Shown piece by piece: positions 36,094 to 47,863 of a stretch of DNA of 64,000 nucleotides (positions within the stretch are counted from its first letter, which is position 1; each line of letters begins with the position of its first letter). Below the pieces are notes generated by a model that was given only the letters and a program-made list of their open reading frames with translations, was not told the origin of the DNA and did not search any database. The stretch lies in contig JAKSZP010009537.1 in assembly GCA_022478985.1 (NCBI GenBank), positions 1 to 64,000 on the forward strand, read 5' to 3'. Source of the stretch: Massospora cicadina (Eukaryota > Entomophthoromycota > Entomophthoromycetes > Entomophthorales > Entomophthoraceae). Position numbers and translations under genes: made by a program.

Positions 36094-36334
36094 CAGCTGG
36101 TCTCCTCCTGGTTCCCAGTCTGGTTCATCAAATCAGACCCCTTCCTCCACACGTGCTCAATAGTGGCTACGGCCCCTTCACACGTCCCCTCCCCCTCCCC
36201 ATAAGTGGCGTTCCCGCTGGCAACAAGAGATAGCATCGCTTCTCTGGGGTGCCTCCCCTGGTACTAAGTTTGTCTTTCCTGAGTCATATTCGGAAGTGTC
36301 CATCTCATGGTCGGCCTTCCCGCAATAAATTTAA
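36094..36334 (+). other. LINE 3' untranslated region
   Basis: Pyrimidine-rich region after ORF2, ending CCCGCAATAAATTTA directly against the target duplication. Confidence 0.75.
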
Positions 36335-36350
36335 AACATGAACAATCGAA
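36335..36350. repeat. LINE target-site duplication, right
   Basis: AACATGAACAATCGAA, identical to 31051-31066; G1 sequence resumes immediately after it. Confidence 0.95.
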
Positions 36351-37330
36351 TACTTTAGTCCTTTTCAAAATATAGCTCGATAGGGACCAGACCAGTTGGT
36401 TCCTAACTTCTCAGTTCAACCACCAGCCAGAGAGTGGTAATACATAACATAATCTCTGATTTGGTATTCAGGTAAAGCGGGTTTATGTTGATTGCTTCGT
36501 TGAGTATTTTTTTAGTGGGTTACTTCAAATTAATTTCATAGCTTGAGCTTGAGGACAAATAATCTCATCTGCCAGATTTCTCACAATTAGATCAGAGTTT
36601 TCTGGTATGTTTTTCTCAAGTATGACTTGAACACTAGAAGGGACTAAGGGGTCTCGCCCATATAGACACTTAAAAAGCAACATCTTGATAATTCGATGAT
36701 AGCCTATCTGATATGCAAATAAGGCACTAGGCAAATAAAAATTCCACTGAGAAGGATCAGTAGAAGCCATCTTTTTTAAGATTAAAACTAGGGTTCCATT
36801 GACTCGTTTGATAGCCCCATTCATGGAGGGATTGTATGGAATAACAAATCTTTGGGCAGTGTTGAATATTTAGATAACTCCTGTACAAGTTGTGAGGTAA
36901 AGTTAGTCCCATTATCTGACATAAGTACCTTGGGACAACCATGTTGAGAGATTAGTGTTGGTATAAGAACAGCGCTGTTGTTTTAGCAGGGGGCGGCAAT
37001 GGATATGGCTCTACTCATTTAGTTAAATGGTCAACAGCCATAATAATATACTGGTGGCCATGTAATCCCTGAAAAAGGACCTACAACATCAATGCTTACC
37101 ACTTTAAACGCTTTAGTTGGAAGGGTAACTTCATGCTGATAGGTTGGGTTGGTAATTCTATGACTTTTACAAATAAGACATGAGTAAAGGGTCTCTAGGT
37201 TGAAATTGGTCATGTTATCCCAATAATATCAGGCTTTCAACCATTCTTAAGTTTTTTTTCGACCCACTGTGGCCTACTTTCTCATGTCCTTCCATAACAT
37301 CCTGAAATCTTGAGTTTAATTGTAAAAAGG
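36351..37330 (-). pseudogene. Integrase of G1
   Basis: Pieces in order on the minus strand: zinc-binding end CLICKSHRITNPTYQHEV and core start VVSIDVVGPFSG (37031-37213); then GAIKRVNGTLVLILKKM, FYLPSALFAYQIGYHRI and FKCLYGRDPLVPSSV (36525-36824). The catalytic Glu of the usual NERVNG motif is Lys (IKRVNG). The C-terminal part continues to 36351 and, across the LINE, to 31050. Confidence 0.8.
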
Positions 37331-38515
37331 GTAACCACTTGGTTTTGACCTTCTTATATAAAGCTCCCACCTGAATCATAGTATCTTTAGTTAAAGATCT
37401 TTAAATAGGCTTGATCTTCTTCAGACTCTCAATCCCACAACTCAGGCCATCCAATAAGGATATAAGCGTTCTTCCTTCTCCACTTCCATAGTCAGAATAG
37501 GCAGTTGAGACAAACCATCAGCATTCCTGATGTTGAGCACCTGAATGATGAACAATGGAAAAAACTTGATTTTTTAAGCTAAAAGCCCAACGAGACAATC
37601 TCCCATCAGTATCCTTCATATTCTGCAACCATCTTATAGAAGATTGGTCGGTAATAACATTAAAATGGTTACCAAATAAGAAGGGACGGAAGTGTTTAAT
37701 AGCTAGGATTACGGCCAAACAATCTAGCTCAGTGACGCTGTAATTTCGTTCAGCTTTGGACATAGTTTTGGTATAAACGAGACAGGATGATCCTTTTGTT
37801 CTTCATCACACTGGGATAAAATAGCCCCAATAGCGACATTGCTTGCATCAGTATGTAAGAAGAAAGGCTTATTATTTTGGGGTGAATTAAAACAGGTGCC
37901 TTAGTCAAGGAAGTTCGCAGGGAATTGAACAAACTGTTCCCTAGCTGATCTCCATTCAAAGGGTACCTCTTTTTGTAACAGATGATGTAATGGTTCAGCC
38001 ATATCAGCAAAGTTGAGTATAAATTGCCAATAATACCCAACCATACTGAGAAAAACTTTAATATCCCGCATAGAGGTAGGCGGAGGCATTTGGTGGATAG
38101 CTTGAACTTTATTTGCAAGGGGTCAAATCCCTTTGGCCGAGACTTGATGCTTAAAACTCCATTTCATTTTTGGAAGAAGGAATATTTAGAGGGTTTGAGC
38201 TTTGAGGAGGAGCATTGAATTCGCTTGAAAACTTCTTTTATATGGCCCAAGTGTTTGGTAAAAGTTTTGGAAAATACGGTAATATCATCTAGATTTACCA
38301 GAACACAAGTAAGCTTTAGGTCCCATAACATACCATCCTTGGCCCATTGGAAAGTTGCTGGGGCGTTGCTCAATCCTTGAGGCATCCGAGTTGGTTCAAA
38401 TAAACCTTCACTGGATATTATAGCACACTTAGCTTGGTCAGCGGGGTTGATTTGGTTTGCCAGTATCCGCTGGCTAAATCCATGGCTGAAAAATAAGTTG
38501 AACTAGACAGCAACC
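37331..38515 (-). pseudogene. RT and RNase H of G1 (NLDD box)
   Basis: RT pieces at 38164-38385 read MPQGLSNAPATFQ and CVLVNLDDITVFSK. The catalytic Tyr is replaced by Asn (NLDD, 38284-38295). The thumb follows (SMVGYYWQFILNFADMAEPL). RNase H at 37518-37763 reads TELDCLAVILA, then VITDQSSIRWLQN and GRLSRWAFSL. This region lies just outside the tract shared with G2 and is clearly diverged from it. Confidence 0.8.
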
Positions 38516-39005
38516 TAAGAGAATCATCTGTTTTAGGTAAGGGATAACAATCTCGTCAAGTAATAGCATTCAGTATGTGATAATCTATAACCACTCAGTA
38601 GAACCATCCTTTTTCTTAATTAAAAGCAACGGGGAAGCCCAAAGACTGTTGGAGAGATTTTAATAGTCCAGCCTCCAATAATTGATGCAACTCCTTGGTA
38701 ACATGGGTTTCTTCCACTTTAGACTTATGATAGGGCTTTGCACGAATAGGAAGGTGGTCACCTGTTTTAACGGAGTGCATTACTCCTTTCATCTTCCCAA
38801 AATTGTAAGTATGCTTAGCAAAAATGTTAGAATATTCGTCTAACAATTGAAGCACTTGTCTCTCCTGTTCACTACAGGAGATGTTTCCCAATAGCAAGAC
38901 CCAAAGTAAGGATTTTCTGATCACTTTCCAACCTAAAATCTTGTAGTCTTCTAAAGGGTTTAACATCATAAATCTGAGATAAGGGCAGTAACTTGACATA
39001 AGCAA
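38516..39005 (-). pseudogene. Protease-RT linker and RT start of G1
   Basis: The frame 38616-39005 reads EQERQVLQLLDEYSNIFAKH, then GDHLPIRAKPY and VTKELHQLLEAGLLK, the standard lead-in to gypsy RT. A one-base difference from G2 after LLK shifts the frame into the fingers. Confidence 0.75.
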
Positions 39006-39115
39006 TATGATGCTCTCAATCTACCAATTTTGGCTCATTGGTAAGGTTCGCCAGTATGATAGATAATGATCCTGAATAAGCATAATACAATACTCCAGGA
39101 CAAGGCAAGAGTTAT

Positions 39116-39709
39116 TTAGCAGAAGGGTTGAAAAATGCCTTGAACTTGTAATAAATGCCCTTTGGGAATCAAAAAATGCAAAGAAGTATTAACAATTACC
39201 TGTGATTTTGGCGGAATAACTTTATTTTTGGGTGAGAAAATAGGCATCCCCTCTTCAATATCAGTCGATGTAGGGGGTAATTTTACGTGAGAATCTCCAA
39301 TGTGATATTGAAGTGAACAAGACCTTTTGGTTCCTTCTAGAATACATAACCGACGTTGTGTACTAGCATGATCAGATAAAAGTAAGGGAACTCTATACCC
39401 CAAGAGAGATAACAAGTAGTTGGGATAATTGATAATTCCATCAACTTCTCATAAAAATTGAGTCCCCAAAAGTAGGTCATAACTCAAGTTATCAAGTACA
39501 ATGGCAGGTATTTTAAAGGTTAATTTCCCAATTTTCAGGGGAAGGGATAAAAAAGCTCCAGTTGAATGAGTACTCTGAGGTCCAACCGTACCATATTCTT
39601 CAAAGTGAGAAAAATTGGGTGTTAATTTGATTCGCTTAATAAATTTTGATGAAACAACATTCACTGGAGATCCCATATCTATGATAGCTTTGGAATTGAC
39701 TTGATTCAT
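39116..39709 (-). pseudogene. Protease of G1 (DMG)
   Basis: 39449-39709 reads KAIIDMGSPVNVVSSKFI and LDNLSYDLLLGTQFL. The active-site triad is DMG instead of DTG, as in G2. Frame 39116-39415 continues downstream. Both flank motifs of a retroviral-type protease are present, but the substitution should abolish activity. Confidence 0.8.
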
Positions 39710-41899
39710 TCAGAAGTCAATATGGGTAATGGTGCTTCTGAACTGAGAGGATAAAGCCAACAAGGAGGGCAAGGAATAAAAAGAATGTTCATCTTTATTA
39801 TACTCAACAGGGCTTTGATGTTCTTGCTGCGCACTCATATCATTATCAAGGTGGAGAATCTTATTGAGCTTATCTCTTTTCTTCTTTTCATCCACTTCCT
39901 TTTTGAAACAACGATCCTCAGTATGAAAATATTGATGACAGTAGTTACACTGAATCGCCATAGTATTCTCAGGTATAGCATAAACTTTGGGGTGACTAGG
40001 TCTAGGAGACTCAAACTCAGAATTTTTGGAGAATTGAGGAGGCAATTCCATTAAGGCCTCCTTAATGTCCAACATACTTTGGAAATTCTTTTTACACTGG
40101 TTAGATAAACTTGCATTTGCGTTCTGGAAGAAAAGGCTGACATAACTGCCATAATTGCATCATCCAAATTTAACTGACCACAAGCCACTAGAGTCTGAGT
40201 TTCCCAATAGAACCGATGAGCAAAGTCTTTGATGGATTCATTTTGGTGGGACTGTATACCCATAAAAGCCTGTTTTGGGAGGACAAAGTTTGCTCACTCC
40301 CAAATTCTTTGATTAGCGCTTCCTTCACCTGATACCAGGTAGAGCAAGTCATCAAGTGGGGTACCATGATATCCTGAGCCAAACAAGTAAGGCAATTTAG
40401 CATATAATTCATCTTTTGGTGGTCCATAGCCTCACTTAGCGCCTTTTCATAAAGATAGAGGAAGGTGATAATGCTGCCTTCCCCCAGGGAGTACTTGTCC
40501 TTGAGTACCGGTTTGAAATTCATGGGGCATTAGTGGTCAAAACATGCACTCCAGGTTGTTCAGATTGAGTGGAAACATACAAATTGGAGTCTGACGCTTG
40601 AGAAGAAAATTGAGGATAAGGACCAGCAGCTTCAGTAAGAATTTCACTAATACAACGATTCAGATCAGCAAGCCCCACTTTTTCATTTAATCGGTTAGAT
40701 AGCTCAAATATCTGTTCCTGCTATGCGTTGTACTTGAGTTCCAGCGTCTCAATATCTTCTTGGAGCATTTCTCCTTTAGATTCACAAGCCTGGAGCAGGA
40801 TATCGGTGTCCTTTTCTCATTTACCCAAAATTGACTAACTCATAAGATAAAGACTGAAGTAACAAGAGGGGATCAATTGGTACCCCATTTGGGGGTTAAG
40901 TTACACTCTTTGACCAATTTATAGAGTTGTTCACACAAGCGGTCCATCATGCTCAAGAGAGAGTCAATTTGTTGGAGGGATCCTGAATGCCCATCAGCAC
41001 CCAGGGGTCCCCAGAGTCCTTCCACGCCTGGTGGTCCATGAGGCCCTACATTCCTGGGGGTCCGCGAGGTCCATCAGCACTGGGAGGTCCACGTGGTCCT
41101 TCACCCCCAGGTGGCCCACGAGGTCCTTCAACCCCTGAGGGACCCATAGCTCCAGTGGTTTTCTCTACCTCGTTGACCCAGAATTAAATTCCTGAGTACA
41201 GCTTCTCCAATTGAACGAGACAGGTTCTTATTTCCTCCTCTATCAATTGATTACACTCAGAGAGTTGGGAAATACCCTCTCTCCATTCTCTCTGAATCTC
41301 CTGAACTTGCTTCGTGAAATGTACATCAATAAAACTGGACATCCCAATATCTAGCTGAATAAGCTGTTGATATGTTTTTTTGAGAAGGGTACAATTACTA
41401 ATGATGGCATCATGATTATCTCTGCTAAACTCAGAGGCAGACTTAAAAAAAAAATTCAGAAACATGATTATTCAAAGATTGAAGTCCTTCTAGTAAATTG
41501 AGCATCCCTTGATGCAGCATTCCAACTACCAGTAATAAATGGTATAAGGTAAGGTTACGAGCTGGTGCAAGTATTGCTCAGGGCCAATTCCTGGCATTTG
41601 GGAGGTTTGCAACTCTTCCCACAAAATAGAGGAAATGGCATTAGAACAAGATTGGGTAGAATGGATTACAGGGATAAAAGCACCTTCAATCAGTTGACTG
41701 ATAATATTTCGTAAAACCTCAGGTGGTATTTATAAAATCTGAGGTAAAGCTTAAGTTAGGACCATAAAAATTCCAAGTTGGCGCAAAATTCTAACATGAA
41801 GGGTAATCTTAGGATTTAGGTTTCAGTTAAACAGGTCAATAATAATATACTGCCTTGCTCAAGGTCTTGAGCTTCTTCAGGAAAAAAATGAGAATCCAT
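39710..41899 (-). pseudogene. gag of G1 with collagen-like repeats and zinc knuckle
   Basis: The minus-strand start at 41897-41899 gives MDSHFFPEE. An N-terminal helical part (41184-41465; VQEIQREWREGISQ, then CLVQLEKLYSGI) is followed by Gly-X-Y triplets such as GPSGVEGPRGPP and GEGPRGPPSADGPRGPP (about 40985-41165). Next come a predicted coiled coil, the capsid (40188-40523) and the zinc knuckle CNYCHQYFHTEDRC (39908-39949). Several frame changes interrupt it. The collagen-like stalk is unusual for Gag. Confidence 0.8.
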
Positions 41900-41943
41900 G
41901 GTAGTGATTGACGTTTTCACTAATGCATAACTCAGAGTGGCCC

Positions 41944-42294
41944 TGTAGTGAGCACTTGTCTGGTTTTTTGAATTACACTTCCAATGGTGCAGGTTTTTTC
42001 TTGAAGTTACACTAAGTGGATTCTCCAGAAAGCAATAAATTTAAAGTAAAAACAGGTTATATTTGCCCTAAATTTTATTATCAAAAGGATGGGATATTTA
42101 TAGGCTTTGAAATGGCTCATAATCTATCAGAGCGAATTAATCTCTGTACAATCGAATCTTTAATCAATTGATCAAGATGAGATTGATTGTTAACCTTGAT
42201 AGATTGATATATATTACGCTCTCCTTCTAATGATGCTGGGGGAATTGATGGAGTAGAATTTTTGGAGACAAGAGAATTTGGCAAAATCCTGACA
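41944..42294 (-). repeat. 5' LTR of G1
   Basis: A 351-bp TG...CA LTR (plus strand tgtagtgagcac to aatcctgaca). It resembles the G2 LTRs at roughly 85% by eye. Confidence 0.85.
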
Positions 42295-43560
42295 TATTTT
42301 TTTGGATTACTTTATTAAAAAATTTGAAAAAGAATAACCTAATACTTTACTCTATGCAGGCTGTTGGGAAAGATCCTCAAGGAATAGTGGCGAGGGCTTA
42401 GTAAGGTTCAAATGCCTGGAAAGGGGCCAACGCAATTCTCAAATGAATTACTTATGGGCTTATTTTCTGTCTCTGTATTTTTATCAACTAATTATTGAAA
42501 CTGATTGCCTGAATCTAATTTGGCAAACTCAGAAGCCTACAATGCATTTGAAGCCTATTGTATCCCATTTTTGTTTGAACTCTTGCAAGTGAAATCTCAA
42601 AATTTAATTAATTTCACCTGTTGTCACCCTTTTGTAATATAATTGATGACAAATGTACACTACTGCACAGTGAGTAGTTCCTCTTTGGAACTTCTTCAAT
42701 CTTCCTTGGTAACACAAACTATGTCCCATGACAAGGTCAATTTTGCTAAATATCATACAGAAATCTATATAATAAACAATTACTCCACTTAATAGTATAG
42801 TGGATATCTTCTCTATATATAGCTTTAAAAAACTAGATAAGTTTGGGCAAACAGTTATATTTATTTGTACAAGAAAGGTAAATATTTATAGTTGATCTCC
42901 TAACCACAGAACAGAAATGTTATGTTGTTAGGATCATGATCATTGTAGAGTACAATGAGTACATTTAGCACAATGTGTACAATAGGCATATTTGTACCCA
43001 TTTACAAGGAAAAGCTAATTTAAAGGATAAACTGCCACGTGATGATTATGAACGAATAAAAGGCCCAAAAGATTGATTAGATAATAACAGTTTGATGGCT
43101 GAGATGGTCGCTTTTGTTCCTATTATGTACAAACAACAATTTAAACATAGTTATCTGATGTAAAGCAACATCTTTGACAACATATCAACCTCGTGAATCA
43201 ATTTAATCTTAGAATAATTTTTCTGGGGAAGCTGATAGCCATAGTTGGTCCTTAAAGCTTCAAAATGAACCCCATTGATAATCCTCCCTTATATAAGTGC
43301 TAAATGGTATAGACGTCAAAGGATGAGAGTTCTAGGAATATATATGGTACTTTCAGAGCGTTGACATTTTGTGTGTATTCCTATACCAGTTTAGTCATAG
43401 TAATATACTTAATCATCTTCCTTGATTTTATGCAAGGTTCATTGATGCATATCATCCTGAGCCTTCTGATTTATTTTAGCTAAGGAAGCCCCATAAGCTT
43501 TAAGTTGAATCCTATTTAAGACTTTAACTAATTAACTAAAATATTCTTCAGGTCAAACTA
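42295..43560. other. AT-rich sequence without recognised content
   Basis: No coding similarity, tandem repeat or partner copy noticed in 1.3 kb between G1 and the I relic. It may contain the eroded 3' LTR of I. Confidence 0.4.
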
Positions 43561-45958
43561 TCCTTTTCTTTTATAAATTTTATTTAGATAAGTAACAAGA
43601 CAGTCTGATGACCATAGAGCAGTTGAGTGTCAAAAACCTGTGGTGTTATGATACCCAATGCTGTAGGCCAATATGGTTGCACTAACATAGAGAGTCCACT
43701 GGAGTGTGAAAGCAGCAGAAACTATGAGGAGAACCTGCTCTAAGGTTCCGTTGACCCTCTTAACAGTTCCATTAGTCTTTGTTTGGTACAGGAGGAGAGT
43801 ACACCTCTAATTACATAAGTCTGTTTAACTCATAAAATATAAAAGGAAATAAAAATGGTAAAGTTATCCATTGTAATTACCTGCGGATACCCATGTCTAT
43901 GGGTAATATGGCAGTGATGATTTTAACAGTATTGATTGCTCTGACATCACGTAGGGGCTTAGCTTCAACTCATTTAGTCAAGTGGTTAATGAACACAATA
44001 ATATACCAGCGATTGAAGTTACTGACAGGCTATGTCCCATAGTGTCAATTAAGATAGTATGATATGCCCAGTTGGTCTTAATTAGTTGATAAAGTGGTGT
44101 TGGACTTAAAGCCTTTTATGATTGACATTCTTGAAGCTTCATCAGAACGTCCTGAATATCAGATATCATAGGTTCCCAGTAGTTTCCATGTTGACATGCT
44201 TCAAGGTTTCAATCAATCTCAGTGTCCAACAATTTAGTGAGCTTGCACAATAATAGACAGCAGTCCAGATGGGGTGGGTACAACCGCATTTAACCATCAC
44301 TTCCAATTCTTTAAATTATACCACCCTTTTTATTTTAGTGCTCTTTACTAATTAAAAATATGGTACACCTAAATGATGGGCTGCCCGTCATTGCACTTGT
44401 GGTCCTTCATTTTCTCAAACAGTTGTCCACATAAGAAGTCAGAATAGAAACAACAAATAGCTAGGGTTTACATTAGCATTTTTGATGAGAAGACCCCAAT
44501 CATTTGGATATTTTGTAGTTGTAAGTTTGGAGCTGTAATGCCATCTATCTAATCATCCTTCAGGATCCTTAAAGTTGTATAGCCACTGCAAAGAGCCGTT
44601 GTTGGTGACAACCTGGAACTTAGTTCCATAAAGGTTAACATGAATTTGTTTGTAAAAAATATGGTGTCTAAACATTCTCATTACGTCACCATATAGTTTC
44701 TCTTGATTAGTGAGGGAATGGTTGCAAAAGGCCACTGGATGCTCTTTTACATGCTCATCACATTGGGAGAGCAATGCTTAATGGTCATCAAAGAAGCATC
44801 AGATTGGACAATTTTGTCCAGTTAAAGTTAGGGTAGCGGTACTAGTGCTTAGGTTATAGGTAGCCCAAATATATTTAAAGTTAACCTCGCATTACAAAGA
44901 CCATTTAAAGGCTCTATGCTTCTTGGTTAATGAATAAGGGCTCAGCTAGCTGTGTAAATCCTTATGTAAATTTACAGTAGTATCCTACCATTCCAAAGAT
45001 ACCTGCACACCCTGTTTTTTCTCAAAGCTCTTCATTTGTTTAACAAGTTTTTTTTGAGGAAGTGGTGTATCCCTTAAGTATCATTGATGTGACTCAGGTA
45101 CTCCATTTGGGTCATAAAACTGACAGTTGCTGGGTTTAGTTTCCAGATACCTTAGCTATCCACTTAAAGACTTTCTCTAAGTGGTATAGATGCTGTGTAA
45201 AAGTGCGGGAAAAATGTTGATATTGTCAAGATATAATAAAACTCAGCTTAACTTCAGATCACCTAGTATGGTGTCCATGGATCTTTGAAAGGTGTTGGAC
45301 GCATTATACAGACCTTGAGGCATGTGAGTTGGTTAGTATAGCCCAAGGATGTGATAATGGCACATTTTTCCTGGTCTTTCTTTGCATACAATTTGCAAAT
45401 AGCCACTGATGATATCCAAAGCAGTGTTATACTTGTCACCTCCTAAGCTATCAAGGGCGTCATCTATACATGGTAAGGGGTACAATATTTTTTAGTAATT
45501 TTATTTGATTGACAATTGTCAAACACTACACAGTTATAACCATCATTTTTTGTGACAAAAAAGGACGATACTGGCCCAAGTACTGCGAAATGGCCAATTA
45601 TTACATGCCTTTATAGTTAATCAAGTTTTTTTCATGACTTCTTCACTAGCTCAGCTACGCCATATAGGCTGTGAGCATATCAGTCCAGAATCCCCAGAGT
45701 CAATGTGGTTTAATGATTCTTTATTGCACCCTATATTATAGTTGCTAGTCATGTAAATTTGCGCATATTTCTGCAGTAAGACAATCATGAGCTTTTTGTT
45801 CCTTTGAAAAACTTCCAACTGTTCTCACAAGTTAAGTGCAAAAATATTCTTGAGTGGCATCAAGCAGGCTAAACTATTATAGTTTTTTAACCTTAATTGT
45901 CAAGCCTCCTCTCTAGGTGTTAGGCATTTTTGCCCACCTTTTCAGCTTCCTAGGTTAC
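43561..45958 (-). pseudogene. Ty3/gypsy pol relic I (integrase, RNase H, RT)
   Basis: Minus-strand order: RT around 44880-45700 with NASNTFQRSMDTIL and VLLYLDNINIF (catalytic box YLDN); RNase H at 44553-44774 with HPVAFCNHSLTNQEKLYG, VVTNNGSLQWLYN and FKDPEG; integrase at about 43650-44200 with ILIDTMG, and VNGTLEQVLLIVSAAFTLQW. The protease-RT linker aligns with A near 45740-45900. It belongs with A and D by sequence. Nearly every segment has stops. The 5' part continues beyond LTR C1. Confidence 0.75.
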
Positions 45959-46993
45959 TGTTGGATCGCTAGGGGATAAGTCCCACTGGCGAATGAATTG
46001 GATATTGGTTGACCTCAATTTTAGGTTAATTTTGTTTGGGGATTTCTTGGGTAATTTTCCAGGTTTGGATCCATTGAGGGATTGATCCAGGTAAATGCTT
46101 AAGATCTTGTCAGGCAGATTTACCAACAAAATTGGGGCATCTGATAGCTGATCATTGATTAACTATCAGGTGTAATAATTGGGAATTTAATTAGCAGTTT
46201 TGAGGCGAGTGATGCTGACTGCAACTAGCAAATCAATCAGTTGATTTGTGACCTTCCATAATGGATAAAGAGTCCCATTACTTAAGCAGGTCGCTATCCA
46301 AATATAGTTGGTTCACTGTGATTGAGTGGGAAACATTAGGTACACTTTTTCTGGCTCTTTCCATTTCAGGTCTTAAGGATGTCTGGTAGTGGAATCCCTA
46401 ATCCTATGGAGAAGACTATCGTCAGTAGAGACTTGTAGGGAAGTTCAATGGCAACTGCTGCGTTTCATGGCTGAGGCGCCAACTGAAGAGTTAAGCGCCA
46501 AATCCCTTTTATAAATTTCCTAACAATTCATATTAATAAAAAGATTTTTCTATTTGGGAAATAAGTTCTTTCCATCTTTAGTTTTTTAATGTGGTATACA
46601 ATAAAATGTGGACTATTTTGTGTTTATAAAGAGTAAGGATTGGGGATCCTTAGAAAAAAGCAGACCTTAGATGTGAATCTCTGCAGACTCAGCGTGATGA
46701 GAAGAAAGGCTTGGAACCTCTGAATGTGAGTTTGGATTAAGTTCAGCTGGAACAGGGAAGAAGTCCATATAGTTAAAATTATCAGCGGATTATTACAGGT
46801 CTAGCGTTGGACCATAATTGGGCTTATTTATTCAACTATGGATAATAGTCATTATAATATTATCAAACACTTATCAATTACTATCAAGCAATGCAAATCG
46901 TGCACATACCAAATCTGTGCAGTTAACTTATGGGAGCTATCAGTCTTCAACATCGTTGAAAAACCCAGATTTTAACATTTAGTGCTAACTACA
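45959..46993 (+). repeat. LTR C, copy 1
   Basis: Starts TGTTGGATCG and ends GTGCTAACTACA, followed by GGGGTAGTAGAGC, the same internal start seen after the D LTR. It aligns along its length with 55159-56308. It interrupts element I between RT and protease. No matching 5-bp duplication is visible, so it is probably one end of a truncated element rather than a clean solo LTR. Confidence 0.75.
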
Positions 46994-47463
46994 GGGGTAG
47001 TAGAGCAGCCACCAGTTCCCAGAATTTTAACACTGGGTATTGTATAAATAAAGGCGTCTTTTTGTCCCATGGTATGGTAATCTCTTGAGCGGTCAAATTA
47101 GCCAGGAGAATGAAGATGTCATGGTTAAATGACATTATTGTGATAAAAGATTTTTAAATAAGACTGAGCTTTTTAGGCCAAGGGGATCAAGTTGATGGTA
47201 CTGCCTGCTAAAGCACACCCTGGACCAAAGCTGGGTAAGGTCAATATATGCACAAGTTAGTTCTGGAGGTGCGCGTAATGACCAGATGAGCGTTAAATCC
47301 ATGCCATTGAATGTACTAACTAAGTTGATAATTACAAAGAGTCGTTATGTTTGATCAGAGAATGGGGATTTGGTCCCAAAATGTTTAATTTTTATAAATC
47401 TCTTATAATTATGCTCCAGTTAATTACTCAAGTGCTAGCTTACTCAAGCTATAGTATAACAAT
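46994..47463 (-). pseudogene. Further relic of I (protease-RT linker region)
   Basis: Plus-strand text gaagatgtcatggttaaatgacatt resembles A near 7050-7080. The reverse strand near 47190-47340 gives a faint protease-like segment starting VIIN. It is extremely decayed and ends at the G2 insertion. The first roughly 40 bp may belong to the interior of C1. Confidence 0.4.
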
Positions 47464-47819
47464 TGTTAGGATTTCGCCAAATTCTCTTATCTCTGAAAAT
47501 TCTACTCCATTGATTTACCCAGCATCGTTGGAAGGAGAGAGCAAAATATCTCAATCTATCAAAGTTAATGATCAATCTCATCATGATCAATTGATTGAAG
47601 ATTTGGTTGCGCAGAGATCAATTCACTCTGATAGATTATAAGCCATTACAAAGCCTATAAATATCCCCTCTTTTCAATAATAAAAATTAGGTTGAATTAT
47701 AACCTGTATTTTTGTTTAATTTTATTACTTTATTTGGAGAATCTGTTCAGTGTAACTTCAAGAGAAAACCTGCCCCATTGGAAGTGTAATTCAAAACTTC
47801 CAGACTGGTGCTCAATACA
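47464..47819 (+). repeat. 5' LTR of G2
   Basis: A 356-bp LTR, TGTTAGGATTTCGCC to GGTGCTCAATACA. It aligns closely with 53574 onward and less closely with the G1 LTRs. Confidence 0.85.
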
Positions 47820-47863
47820 GGGGCACTCTGAGTTACGCACCAGTGAAAACGTCAATCACTACC

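Larger units (their letters stand above)
31067..36334 (+). mobile_element. L1-like LINE inserted in G1
   Basis: A 5.27-kb non-LTR retrotransposon with two open reading frames: ORF1 with a zinc knuckle, and ORF2 with endonuclease, reverse transcriptase and a C-terminal CCHC motif. It is bounded by a perfect 16-bp duplication. Its 3' end is GCAATAAATTTA rather than long poly-A. It is visibly richer in G+C than its surroundings. Presence of both ORFs suggests a nearly full-length insertion, later broken by stops and frameshifts. Confidence 0.9.
38509..40940 (-). repeat. G1 half of an inverted, nearly identical 2.43-kb tract
   Basis: Matches 48818-51248 in reverse complement with fewer than ten differences that I can see. 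These include one TAG/CAG change, one A5/A6 length change and one I/V and one K/E codon change. Shared defects (frameshift after QNR, DMG protease) occur in both. Flanking gag, RT and LTR sequences of the same two elements differ far more. Confidence 0.85.
30610..42294 (-). mobile_element. Ty3/gypsy element G1, split by a LINE
   Basis: Minus-strand element with LTRs at 30610-30969 (3') and 41944-42294 (5'). It carries a 5.3-kb LINE at 31067-36334 near its 3' end. About 6.4 kb remains once the LINE is removed, similar to G2. Order is gag with collagen-like repeats and zinc knuckle, protease, RT, RNase H, integrase, polypurine tract. Its central 2.43 kb is almost identical to G2. Stops, frameshifts and changed catalytic residues make it inactive. 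Confidence 0.85.
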
